The position numbers and the translations under genes were made by a program. From DATKGX01 sp035510555 (lineage in GTDB: Bacteria; Patescibacteriota; Microgenomatia; Levybacterales; UBA12049), in assembly GCA_035510555.1 (NCBI GenBank), contig DATKGX010000031.1, forward strand, positions 1 through 12,625: a stretch of DNA of 12,625 bases, written 5' to 3'. The notes beneath the pieces are model-generated. The model made no database searches. It saw only the letters and a program-made list of their open reading frames with translations, and had not been told where the DNA came from. The stretch's first letter is position 1. Each line of letters opens with the position of its first letter. Shown here piece after piece: positions 1 through 7,458 of this stretch.

Positions 1-117
1 AAAAAAGAATCGCAAAGAATTTTATGTATCTCTGAGGCGACAAAAAAGGATGCTCAGGAAATTTTGGGCATTGATAAACAAAAATTAGCAGTAATTTATC
101 CCGGTTTTTCATTATGA
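1..117 (+). CDS. C-terminal end of a GT4-like protein that stops after the N-terminal domain (partial, possibly truncated)
   Basis: The frame is open from base 1 to a TGA at 115-117 and gives 38 residues. They contain ILCISEATKKDAQEILGI and end in VIYPGFSL. This matches the end of the acceptor-side (N-terminal) domain of GT-B fold family 4 glycosyltransferases. The next gene has the equivalent stretch at its residues 141-171 (KIFTISNFSRDDI, then TYLGI). In that family a donor-binding domain of about 180 residues should follow, but here the protein ends. The TGA overlaps the ATG of the next gene (ATGA), so translation is probably coupled. Neither other frame continues a GT4 C-terminal domain, so a simple frameshift does not explain the end. 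It is either a decayed gene or a single-domain half-enzyme; the start lies outside the window. Confidence 0.7.
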   Translation, partial: KKESQRILCISEATKKDAQEILGIDKQKLAVIYPGFSL

Positions 118-1235
118 CAATCGGCATTGATGGTAACGAAGCAAACATCGAAAATAAAGTCGGCATTGGGGAATATGCTTTTGAACTTATTAGTCAGTTT
201 TATAAAATTGCGTCTTCCAGAAAGGATTTAAAGTTCAAAATCTACTTAAAAACTGGTCCGAGAATGGAAATGCCGGTGCCAACTGAAAATTGGCAATACC
301 AAATAGTCGGACCAAGGAAATTTTGGACGCAAATTGGCCTTCCCTTAAAATTACTCACGGAGAGTAGAAAACCTGATGTATTTTTTAGTCCCAGTCATTA
401 TGCCCCACGGTTTTCGCCTATGCCGACCGCAATCTCGATTATGGATTTGTCTTACATTCATTTTCCCGAGCTTTTTACCAAACACGATTTATATCAGCTT
501 GTAAATTGGACCAAATATTCCGCAAAAAACGCTCGGAAAATATTCACGATTAGCAATTTCAGTAGAGATGATATAATCAAAACATACAAGAAAAAGCCGG
601 AAGACGTAGAAACAACTTATCTAGGAATAAAACCGGCACTAAGCGGCAATGATAAAGTATTAAGTATGGAAGAAATGCATAAAAAATTTGGCATCACCAA
701 GCCATATCTTCTTTTTGTCGGAACGCTACAACCAAGGAAAAACGTTGCTAAACTAATCGAGGCCTTTTCCCAACTCAAAAACAAAGAGATTGAGTTGGTG
801 ATTGTTGGCAAAAAAGGTTGGCTGTGGGAAGAGATTTTTGCCGCTCCGGAAAAATTTGGAGTTATGGAAAGAGTTAAATTCCTGGATTTTGTCGAAAACG
901 AAGATTTACCAAGTTTATATAAAAACGCGTTGTGTTTTGTTTTACCAAGCCTTTATGAAGGCTTTGGTTTACCGGTTTTGGAAGCGATGAAATTTGGTTG
1001 CCCGGTGGTAATTAGTGATGTTTCGAGTTTTCCCGAAGTTGGTGGCGAGGCCGCGATTTATTTTGATCCGCAAAGCGTGGATGATATAGCACAAAAAATC
1101 GAGAAAGTCATTTCAGACGAGAAATTGCGGGAAGAAATGGTCAAAAAAGGTTATAATCAAATAAAGAAGTTCTCTTGGGAGAAAACAGCCAAGGAAACTC
1201 TAAAAGTACTTGAGGATTTAGAAAAACAAAAATGA
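114..1235 (+). CDS. GT4 family glycosyltransferase (GT-B fold)
   Basis: This is a 373-residue cytoplasmic or membrane-associated retaining glycosyltransferase, expected to move a sugar from a nucleotide donor to a growing glycan. The N-terminal domain (about 1-175) opens with MTIGIDGNEAN and a glycine-containing VGIGEY loop. The C-terminal donor domain has LLFVGTLQPRKN (199-210), the strand LVIVGKKG (228-235) and the EX7E signature EGFGLPVLE with Glu282 and Glu290. These are followed by PVVISDVSSFPEVGG. The length is normal for the family. The start is fixed by the ATGA overlap with the preceding fragment, and its TGA overlaps the next ATG. The C-terminal half resembles the 10205 gene (both have EGFGLPVLEAM and a FSWEK tail), so the two are probably paralogs. 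The exact sugar cannot be read from sequence; mannosyl- or rhamnosyltransferase is a common assignment for such proteins. Confidence 0.93.
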   Translation: MTIGIDGNEANIENKVGIGEYAFELISQFYKIASSRKDLKFKIYLKTGPRMEMPVPTENWQYQIVGPRKFWTQIGLPLKLLTESRKPDVFFSPSHYAPRFSPMPTAISIMDLSYIHFPELFTKHDLYQLVNWTKYSAKNARKIFTISNFSRDDIIKTYKKKPEDVETTYLGIKPALSGNDKVLSMEEMHKKFGITKPYLLFVGTLQPRKNVAKLIEAFSQLKNKEIELVIVGKKGWLWEEIFAAPEKFGVMERVKFLDFVENEDLPSLYKNALCFVLPSLYEGFGLPVLEAMKFGCPVVISDVSSFPEVGGEAAIYFDPQSVDDIAQKIEKVISDEKLREEMVKKGYNQIKKFSWEKTAKETLKVLEDLEKQK

Positions 1236-1783
1236 AAAGAATTATTAGAAGAATAAAAACAGTTTTCTGGGAATTTGTTTATTTTAAACTTAGTCTTGAT
1301 GCGCATGTGCCATCACATTATTTCAGAAGATTCGCTTATAGAATGTGTGGAGTAAAAATTGGCAGGGGTTCAACGATTCATATGGGGGCAGTTTTTTACT
1401 ATCCGCCAAATATCTCAATCGGTGACGATACGATAGTCGGCGAGAGGGTAGTTTTAGATGGAAGAGCGAAGCTGACGATCGGAAACCATGTCGATATCGC
1501 TTCGGAAGTAATGATTTATAACGCCGAACACGACGTAAATGACGAAAGCTTTAAAGCAGTTTTTGCGCCGGTAATAATTGAAGACTATGTTTTTATTGGT
1601 CCACGGGCGATAATTTTGCCCGGCGTCACTGTCAAAAAAGGCGCGGTGGTTGGGGCGGGCGCGGTGGTAACAAAAGACGTAGAAGAATTTAAAATCGTCG
1701 GTGGAGTACCGGCGAAAGAAATCAGAGAAAGGCAAAATAAAAATCCCAATTACAAACTTGGCAGAGCCGCATGGTTTAGGTAA
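1232..1783 (+). CDS. Left-handed beta-helix (hexapeptide) O-acyltransferase
   Basis: This 183-residue protein resembles the maltose/galactoside acetyltransferase and WbbJ-type group, which transfers an acetyl or similar acyl group from CoA to a sugar hydroxyl. Hexapeptide repeats run from about 42 to 150, for example VKIGRG, ISIGDD, LTIGNH, VFIGPR, IILPGV, VVGAGAVV. The likely catalytic histidine is His100 in the NAEHD motif. The typical end VGGVPAKEIRER is present at 156-167. A short basic, aromatic N-terminus (1-30) replaces the longer N-terminal helix of the maltose enzymes. The ATG overlaps the stop of the upstream GT4 gene, so it is translated in the same operon and most likely modifies the glycan made there. 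Acetyl as the group transferred is an assumption from the family. Confidence 0.9.
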   Translation: MKRIIRRIKTVFWEFVYFKLSLDAHVPSHYFRRFAYRMCGVKIGRGSTIHMGAVFYYPPNISIGDDTIVGERVVLDGRAKLTIGNHVDIASEVMIYNAEHDVNDESFKAVFAPVIIEDYVFIGPRAIILPGVTVKKGAVVGAGAVVTKDVEEFKIVGGVPAKEIRERQNKNPNYKLGRAAWFR

Positions 1784-1797
1784 CTCGCAATAAGCTT

Positions 1798-2685
1798 ATG
1801 GACTTGTCGATAATAATTTTGAGTTTTAATACCAAAGATTTAACGCTTAATTGTCTAAATTCGATTGTCGATCAGTATCAAGCAGAATTAAAAAATAATC
1901 TATTTGAAATTATTGTAGTTGATAATGCGTCCTCAGATGAATCAGTAGTAGAAATAAAAAAACTTATCCATTCGACAAGCTCAGAACAGAATCTTAAAAT
2001 TATCGAAAGTAAGGAAAATTTAGGCTTTTCCAAGGGTTGTAACTTGGGAGCCAAAAACGCTAGGGGAGATTATCTCTTATTTTTAAACTCCGATACAGAA
2101 ATTAAAGATCAAGGACTTCTCAAAATGGTGGATTATCTTAAGAAAAATGAAAAAGTGGGGATTTTGGGCGGGGCGCTTCGAAATGAAGACGGAACGGCTC
2201 AGGCATCGGCCGGAAAGTTTTATAACCTATTCTATCTTTTCTTAGCAATGATTGGTTTGGAGGGATTCGGATTTTTGCGGCAGAGTCCGGATAAAATCAA
2301 GCAAGTGGACTGGGTCAGCGGAGCCAGCTTAATGATTGGAAAAAAAATCTTTGAAAAAGTTGGAGGATTTGATAAAGAACTTTTTATGTACGCCGAAGAC
2401 ATGGAATTATGCTTCAGAGTTAACAAAAAAGGTTTCGCCACTTATTTTTATCCCGAGGTAACGCTTTTTCATAAAGAAAGAGGCAGTAGTAATCGGACTT
2501 TTGCTATACTGAATATCTATAAGGGTATTTTGTTTTTCTATAAAAAATATAAACCTGGTTGGCAACTGCAAATTGCAAAGCTGATACTTTTTTCGAAAGC
2601 TTTCGTACTTGTATTGCTGGGGAAAATTATCAATAATAAATACTTAAAGGAGACATATTCACAAGCTCTAGAAATAAAAATATGA
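1798..2685 (+). CDS. GT2 family glycosyltransferase (rhamnosyltransferase-like)
   Basis: This 295-residue inverting GT-A fold enzyme starts with MDLSIIILSFNT and has VVDNASSD (40-47), ENLGFSKG (73-80) and the metal/nucleotide-binding NSDTE (97-101). It also has DWVSGASLMI (171-180) and the acidic YAEDMELCFR (198-207) that usually holds the catalytic base. The C-terminal hydrophobic stretch (about 258-280) may attach it to the membrane. The order of motifs is that of WbbL-type rhamnosyltransferases, but the sugar is not proven. The start lies 14 nt after the acyltransferase stop without a strong Shine-Dalgarno. The stop overlaps the next ATG. Residues 58-65 (HSTSSEQN) are encoded by a dispersed repeat at 1971-1988 and are extra relative to the paralog at 8647, which has a shorter linker between the same conserved blocks. 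Confidence 0.92.
   Translation: MDLSIIILSFNTKDLTLNCLNSIVDQYQAELKNNLFEIIVVDNASSDESVVEIKKLIHSTSSEQNLKIIESKENLGFSKGCNLGAKNARGDYLLFLNSDTEIKDQGLLKMVDYLKKNEKVGILGGALRNEDGTAQASAGKFYNLFYLFLAMIGLEGFGFLRQSPDKIKQVDWVSGASLMIGKKIFEKVGGFDKELFMYAEDMELCFRVNKKGFATYFYPEVTLFHKERGSSNRTFAILNIYKGILFFYKKYKPGWQLQIAKLILFSKAFVLVLLGKIINNKYLKETYSQALEIKI
1971..1988 (+). repeat. Dispersed TTCGACA-type repeat, copy in the GT2 gene
   Basis: TTCGACAAGCTCAGAACA matches 12118-12135 (TTCGACAGGCTCAGGACA) at 16 of 18 positions. It encodes the STSSEQ part of an extra linker segment that the paralogous GT2 at 8647 lacks. The core TTCGACA-R-GCTCAG is, from memory, a very common dispersed repeat in environmental bacterial genomes. 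Confidence 0.65.
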
Positions 2686-5600
2686 AAAAGATTTTTAGTT
2701 GGATTTGGGAAAACATTTTATTCCTCGAAACATTATTGCTACTTATTTTTATTCCGCTTTATCCCAAGCTTCCCTTAATTAATGTTAGAAATACGTGGGT
2801 TTATGTCAGGCTGGACGATTTTGTCGTTCTTTTTGTTTTATTGTCCTGGCTGGTGTTGCTTTTCCGGAAAAAAATATCTTTAAAAACACCACTAACGATT
2901 CCCATACTTATTTTCTGGATCATCGGCGCGGTGGCGACAACTCACGCGGTTTTATTGGTCTTTCCGCTTTTGGCTAACGTTTTTCCAAATGTGGCTTTCT
3001 TAAGTTTACTGCGTCACATTGAATACATGAGCTTATTTTTTGTCGCCTACCACGGGATGAAGGATAAAAGAATGCTACCGGTTACAATAGGCGTTTTGGT
3101 GATTACTCTTATTGGCGTAATCGGATACGGCTTTGGCCAAAGGTATCTTCAGTTCCCCGCATTCTTAACAATGAACGAGCAATTTGCTAAAGGGGCGCCA
3201 ATTATACTTTCCCAGTTATCCAGGATTCCCTCCACTTTTGCGGGACAATACGATTTAGCCGCTTATCTGGTTTTGATCATTCCGATTCTGGTCAGTTTGC
3301 TTTTTGGTTTTAAAAATTGGCTAATCAGGTTTTTACTGCTTGCAACATCTGCGTTAGGGTTTATCCTTCTCCTTTTGACAGTCTCCAGAATATCTTTATT
3401 TGCTCTCCTTACGGCTCTGCTTGTTATCCTGTTTTTTCAGAAAAGAAAAATTATTTTATTAGCTATCCCGATAATAGCGATTTTTGCGATTTTGATTGTT
3501 AGCTTCAAGCCAACTATTTTAGCCCGTTTTCAGAACACGGTTAAAGAAACAGACGTTTTAGTCGATGCCAAAACCGGAGATGCCGTCGGCAATGTGCAAT
3601 TCGTCCCGGCAGAATATTTTAAAGACAAGATTGTTTTACAAAAGGAAGTTAAAGACAAAGAAGAGCTGGTTAACGCTATTACAACGGAAAACGGAACCAG
3701 CGGAGCTTCCCGTTCGGCAATCTTACCGTTCGTGCTTATTCCGCCTAGAGTCCCTCTCGTTTTAGCGTCAAATATTTCTACAGGTGAAACTCTTCCTCAA
3801 GGCACAGGTTATATTAATCTCCCTCTATCTCCAGTGGTTGAGCGGTTAGGCAACTTTTATTACCAACTTCCTCCCGAAATCAAAGCTTCTTTTTCGGCGC
3901 AAGTATTGGTGCTAAGCGGGGACTTTGTCGTTAAGCGGGCGGCCGCGTATGATCTTTCTTTTACGACCAGATTTCAAGGGGAATGGCCTAATGCGCTGGT
4001 GGCCTTCCAGCGTAATGTTTTAGTCGGTAGCGGTTATGGGTCGGTCAGTTTAGCTGTTGACAACAATTATTTTCGAATGCTAGCGGAAGTTGGGCTTTTA
4101 GGCTTTACTGCCTTTTTGGTGATATTCCTGTCTTTGGGTATTTATGTTTGGAAAATCTATCCCAATATCGAATCCAAACTGGCCAAAAGTTTTATCTTGG
4201 GTTTTGTCGCGGGCGTGATTGGGCTGGCTCTTAACGCCACGTTAATCGATGTTTTCGAAGCTTCTAAAGTGGCTTATGTTCTCTGGCTTTTGCTTGGAGT
4301 AACTTTTGGTATTTTGGTTTTATACCAGAAGAATGCGTTGAATCTTTTAACAGAGCTTAAAAGGATTGCGACTTCGGCTTATGCCATTGTTGTTTATCTG
4401 CTTTCCTTAACTATCGTTTTGTTTTACCCAATGCTTGGCAACTTTTTTGTCGGCGATGATTTTACCTGGTTTCGCTGGGCCGCGCAGTGTTCACGCAATT
4501 GCGTTCCTTTGAATATCTTAATCAGTTATTTTACGAATGCAGACGGCTTTTTCTACCGGCCGGGTACTAAAGTTTATTTTTACTTAATGTACTCAAACTT
4601 CTGGCTTAATCAAGTTGTGTATCACGCCGTGTCGCTATTCCTGCACTTCGTAGTGGCCGTGCTTTTCTACCTGCTGGCCAAAAAGATTTTCAAGAATAAC
4701 TTACTGGCAGTTTTGGCCGCCGTTCTTTTCTTACTGATGAGTGGAGCGACAGAAGCAATTTACTGGATTTCTTCAACCGGGTTTCTTTTTACCAGTATTT
4801 TTGCGCTTTCCAGCCTTTTATTCTTTATCTTATGGAGTGAAAAAAGAAAAATTATTTACTACGTGGCGTCCTTAGTCTGTATGTCCTTAGGACTTTTATT
4901 CCACGAAATGGGAGTAATTATCCCACTTTTAATTATTGCCTATGGCTTTAAGGACGATATGTCATGGGCTTTTGTAAAAGGGCTGATTAGAAAATTGGAT
5001 TATTTATTACTGTTTGTGCCGGTTGCAATTTATCTACTGATGCGACTCCTCGCGCAAAGTCATTGGTTAAGCGGCGATTACAATTACGATTTACTAAAGC
5101 TGCCGTTTAATTTTGTCGGTAATGCCTTGGGGTACATTACTCTGACTTTGGTTGGTCAAACTTCTCTGCCTTTTTACGAAATTATCAGAAACTTCTTGAA
5201 GGGCAATATCTGGTTGAGTTTAATCTTAGTGGTGTTGGGAATTGCCGTTTTAATTTTTGCCGGTAAGAAGATGATGCACGTTTTCGATAAAAAAGAGAAA
5301 AGCATCATTACTTTCGGAGCTTTATTCTTCCTTATTTCGCTGCTGCCATTTTTAGGCTTAGGGAATATCACGTCGCGCTATAGTTATCTCGCCTCTTTAG
5401 GTTTAATTTTGATTTTCGTCATGCTGATTAAAAAATTATATGATTACCTGCTTAGTAACGGAAAAGAAATTGCTCTGGCCGTGGTTTGTGTTTTTGTCCT
5501 GGTTTTTTCTCTTTTCCATATTATTCAATTGCAACAATCATATTTTGACTGGAGCGGCGCCGGAGTAAAAGTACAAAACTTTTTTGTCTCAATAGATGAT

Positions 5601-5879
5601 GCATACAGCGATTATTGGTCAAATACTCCGATTGAATACCACTTTATTAATGTGCCTTTACAGTATAATCAAGCTTGGGTTTTCCCGGTAGGACTTAGCG
5701 ACGCGATATGGTTTGCTTTTAAAAATGACCAAGCGAGAATATTTATCGATAAAGATTTGCAGACCGCTTTACAAGAAACAACACCGTCTCTGACGAGTAA
5801 AATTTTTAAGTTTAACGATGACGGGAGCGTTACGCAAATAACCGGCACTGCTAAAGAATTACCCGTCAAAGCTTTTTAG
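2682..5879 (+). CDS. O-antigen ligase/polymerase-like domain fused to a GT-C (TMTC/PMT-like) glycosyltransferase domain
   Basis: This is a 1065-residue polytopic membrane protein. The first half (about 1-548) looks like the Wzy_C/O-antigen ligase family. It has many membrane segments, RIPSTFAGQYDLAAYL (181-196), the VSRISL motif (234-239), a large external loop (about 276-440), and RFQGEWPNALVAF followed by VLVGSGYGS and DNNYFRMLAEVGLLG (430-474). The second half (about 566-1065) looks like a GT-C enzyme using a polyprenyl-phosphate sugar: VGDDF in the first external loop (590-594), FYRPGTK (624-630), LLFHEMGVIIP (738-748), SRYSYLASLGL (898-908), then more membrane segments and an external tail from about 952. 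The start is set by the ATGA overlap with the GT2 gene. The open frame is continuous, so the fusion is real unless the assembly is wrong. Likely role (inference): polymerising or ligating a lipid-linked glycan and adding a sugar outside the membrane. Confidence 0.85.
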   Translation: MKKIFSWIWENILFLETLLLLIFIPLYPKLPLINVRNTWVYVRLDDFVVLFVLLSWLVLLFRKKISLKTPLTIPILIFWIIGAVATTHAVLLVFPLLANVFPNVAFLSLLRHIEYMSLFFVAYHGMKDKRMLPVTIGVLVITLIGVIGYGFGQRYLQFPAFLTMNEQFAKGAPIILSQLSRIPSTFAGQYDLAAYLVLIIPILVSLLFGFKNWLIRFLLLATSALGFILLLLTVSRISLFALLTALLVILFFQKRKIILLAIPIIAIFAILIVSFKPTILARFQNTVKETDVLVDAKTGDAVGNVQFVPAEYFKDKIVLQKEVKDKEELVNAITTENGTSGASRSAILPFVLIPPRVPLVLASNISTGETLPQGTGYINLPLSPVVERLGNFYYQLPPEIKASFSAQVLVLSGDFVVKRAAAYDLSFTTRFQGEWPNALVAFQRNVLVGSGYGSVSLAVDNNYFRMLAEVGLLGFTAFLVIFLSLGIYVWKIYPNIESKLAKSFILGFVAGVIGLALNATLIDVFEASKVAYVLWLLLGVTFGILVLYQKNALNLLTELKRIATSAYAIVVYLLSLTIVLFYPMLGNFFVGDDFTWFRWAAQCSRNCVPLNILISYFTNADGFFYRPGTKVYFYLMYSNFWLNQVVYHAVSLFLHFVVAVLFYLLAKKIFKNNLLAVLAAVLFLLMSGATEAIYWISSTGFLFTSIFALSSLLFFILWSEKRKIIYYVASLVCMSLGLLFHEMGVIIPLLIIAYGFKDDMSWAFVKGLIRKLDYLLLFVPVAIYLLMRLLAQSHWLSGDYNYDLLKLPFNFVGNALGYITLTLVGQTSLPFYEIIRNFLKGNIWLSLILVVLGIAVLIFAGKKMMHVFDKKEKSIITFGALFFLISLLPFLGLGNITSRYSYLASLGLILIFVMLIKKLYDYLLSNGKEIALAVVCVFVLVFSLFHIIQLQQSYFDWSGAGVKVQNFFVSIDDAYSDYWSNTPIEYHFINVPLQYNQAWVFPVGLSDAIWFAFKNDQARIFIDKDLQTALQETTPSLTSKIFKFNDDGSVTQITGTAKELPVKAF
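3549..3940 (+). other. Enlarged external loop within the ligase/polymerase half
   Basis: Residues about 290-420 of the fusion protein form a long, mostly non-membrane stretch between the helix ending near 275 and the conserved block near 430. In ligase/Wzy_C proteins this loop carries the active site, but it usually reaches the conserved R...W..A block sooner. Here roughly 130 residues rich in K, E, T and P (for example KEVKDKEELVNAITTENGT) are interposed. I do not recognise a domain in it. The boundaries are approximate and rest on eye alignment to family patterns. Confidence 0.45.
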
Positions 5880-5881
5880 AA

Positions 5882-5910
5882 TTGATAATGCCTCGCTAAT
5901 GAACTAAAAT
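5882..5910 (+). promoter_or_regulatory. Sigma70-type promoter with -10 just before the start codon
   Basis: TTGATA at 5882-5887, a 17-nt spacer, then TAAAAT at 5905-5910. Only 7 nt separate the -10 box from the ATG at 5918, so transcription should begin at or one base before the start codon and give a leaderless mRNA. It falls in the 38-bp gap after the fusion gene, where no Shine-Dalgarno is seen. Confidence 0.6.
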
Positions 5911-5917
5911 AATACTA

Positions 5918-7375
5918 ATGAATAAGCTAAAGCTTGGACTTTTGATTTGTCTTTTGGCGCTTGGCTTTATAGTAAGACTTTATAAATTTAACGGTCCGGT
6001 GGCAGACTGGCATAGTTGGCGCCAGGCCGATACCTCCTCAGTCTCCCGAAATTTTGTCAGCGGTGGCTTTGATTTATTGCATCCTCGGTTTGATGATTTA
6101 TCCAATGTCCCTTCAGGCATTTACGATAACCCGCAAGGGTATAGGTTTGTGGAATTTCCGATTTACAATGTTTTTCAGGCGGGATTATTCATTACTCTTG
6201 GTCATTTGACCATTGAGGAGTGGGGAAGACTAGTAACGATTTTCTGTTCTCTTTTTTCCGCAGTCTTTCTCTATTTAATCGTCAAAAGACGACAAAGTTG
6301 GTTGGCGGGAATACTGGCGACTGCTTTCTTCGTGTTTTTACCGTTCAACATTTATTACTCACGGACGATACTGCCGGATCCCTTAATGGTGACTTTTATT
6401 TTGGGAGCAATTTACTGCTTCGATTTATGGCTCAATATCAGTATTACGAATAAAGTATTAAGTATTAAGTATTTGATTCTATTTGGACTCACATTAATTT
6501 TTTCGGCCGGAGCGTTTTTAATTAAACCTTTTGCCGCATTTTTTATGCTACCAATGCTTTATTTGGCTTTCGAAAAATACGGCCTCAATTTAGTCAAAAA
6601 ATGGCAACTCTGGCTGTTGGCAATTCTAGCTATCTTACCTTTTGGGGCGTGGAGAATTTGGATGCAGCAATATCCGGCCGGTATTCCGCAGAGCTGGTGG
6701 CTTTTAAACGGCAGCAATATTAGATTCCATCCGTCATTTTTCCGCTGGATTTTTTATGAGAGATTAACAAAATTAATCTTAGGTTATTCAGGCATAATAA
6801 TTTTTATAGCAGCATTTATTAAAAAGTATAAAAGCCGGGATTTATTGTTTGTTCTTTCTTTTACGTTGGCAAGCCTTGTATATGTTTGTGTTGTAGCAAC
6901 GGGAAATGTTCAGCACGATTACTATCAGATTTTAGTGATTCCTTCGATTGCGCTTATTTTAGCTCTGGGCTCAATTAATATAATTAAATTCTTTGAAAAA
7001 TATCATAAATTTTTGGGAGTTGGCATTGTTTTTATTTTAGTGATTGTCGGCTTTTACTTTGCCTGGAATCAGATAAAAGATTTTTATAATATCGATAACC
7101 CTTCAATTATTGCCGCCGGGCAAGCGGTTGACAAACTGACGCCGAAAAACGCCAAAGTCATTGCCAATTACAATGGCGATACTTCATTCCTTTACCAAAC
7201 AAAAAGAAAAGGCTGGGCCAGTTTTGAAAAAGGCTTGCCGCAGATGGTTCAAATGGGCGCTAGCTATTTAGCGCTGGTTAATCCAACGCCGGCGGATATT
7301 CATCTGGGAACAATGTATAAAATAATTGCGCAAACGCCGCAATATATAATTTTTGATTTAAGACAAAAACTATGA
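5918..7375 (+). CDS. PMT_2/GT39-like membrane glycosyltransferase (GT-C)
   Basis: This 485-residue polytopic membrane protein belongs to the dolichyl-phosphate-mannose-protein-mannosyltransferase/ArnT-like superfamily. That group transfers a sugar from a polyprenyl-phosphate carrier to an acceptor on the outer face of the membrane. The first membrane helix (4-21) is followed by VADWHSWRQADTSSV (28-42), whose acidic and aromatic residues are the usual hallmark of this subgroup, with Asp30 the candidate catalytic acid. Also visible are EFPIYNVFQAGL (79-90), GRLVT (103-107), YYSRTILPDPLM (146-157) and GNVQHDYYQILVIP (329-342). About ten more hydrophobic segments follow, then a soluble tail (about 385-485). 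The start is supported by its position after the promoter and by the signal-anchor N-terminus. A 7-nt repeat array lies in a loop at about residues 179-186. The acceptor (lipid-linked glycan or protein) is unknown. Confidence 0.88.
   Translation: MNKLKLGLLICLLALGFIVRLYKFNGPVADWHSWRQADTSSVSRNFVSGGFDLLHPRFDDLSNVPSGIYDNPQGYRFVEFPIYNVFQAGLFITLGHLTIEEWGRLVTIFCSLFSAVFLYLIVKRRQSWLAGILATAFFVFLPFNIYYSRTILPDPLMVTFILGAIYCFDLWLNISITNKVLSIKYLILFGLTLIFSAGAFLIKPFAAFFMLPMLYLAFEKYGLNLVKKWQLWLLAILAILPFGAWRIWMQQYPAGIPQSWWLLNGSNIRFHPSFFRWIFYERLTKLILGYSGIIIFIAAFIKKYKSRDLLFVLSFTLASLVYVCVVATGNVQHDYYQILVIPSIALILALGSINIIKFFEKYHKFLGVGIVFILVIVGFYFAWNQIKDFYNIDNPSIIAAGQAVDKLTPKNAKVIANYNGDTSFLYQTKRKGWASFEKGLPQMVQMGASYLALVNPTPADIHLGTMYKIIAQTPQYIIFDLRQKL
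6454..6474 (+). repeat. Heptanucleotide tandem repeat, AGTATTA
   Basis: Two perfect units and one with a single change (AGTATTT) lie in frame within the PMT_2-like gene, in a short loop between two hydrophobic segments. The 15-nt string TAAAGTATTAAGTAT (6451-6465) also occurs at 653-667 in the first GT4 gene, again in an interdomain linker. Confidence 0.6.
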
Positions 7376-7458
7376 TCCCATTAGAAAATTATTTAAAGAA
7401 AATCAAAATTGCATTCCAAGTGCTAATTAATTCGAAAGGAGCTTTTCTAACGGGATGA
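7372..7458 (+). CDS. Possible 28-residue leader peptide between two genes
   Basis: An ATG at 7372 overlaps the TGA of the PMT_2-like gene (ATGA). The frame runs 28 codons to a TGA at 7456-7458 that overlaps the ATG of the next GT4 gene. Start and stop thus both form ATGA couplings, and the coding stretch spans the whole inverted-repeat element. The peptide begins MIPLENYLKKIK and is not recognised. A ribosome moving through it would melt the hairpin and deliver directly to the downstream start. The equivalent stretch before the 11555 gene has no ATG-initiated frame of this kind, so chance is quite possible. Confidence 0.3.
   Translation: MIPLENYLKKIKIAFQVLINSKGAFLTG
7375..7456 (+). promoter_or_regulatory. 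Inverted-repeat/hairpin element, copy 1, joining a stop codon to the next start codon
   Basis: The left arm ATCCCATTAGAAAA (7375-7388) pairs with the right arm TTTTCTAACGGGAT (7443-7456), 13 of 14 positions matching and the exception being A7380/C7451. The loop is 54 nt and ends with the Shine-Dalgarno-like TTCGAAAGGAG (7431-7441). The left arm starts inside the upstream stop codon and the right arm ends on the first two bases of the ATG at 7455. The same architecture recurs at 11476-11556. The spacing from GGAG to ATG is 13 nt, longer than usual. Confidence 0.65.

Noticed and set aside
100..200. Frameshift joining the first fragment to the following GT4
   Set aside because: The downstream sequence is a full GT4 beginning with its own N-terminal strand, not the missing donor domain, and no frame supplies that domain.
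2646..2652. AAAGGAG as a Shine-Dalgarno for the fusion gene
   Set aside because: It is about 30 nt upstream of the ATG, too far for initiation; the ATGA overlap explains translation better.
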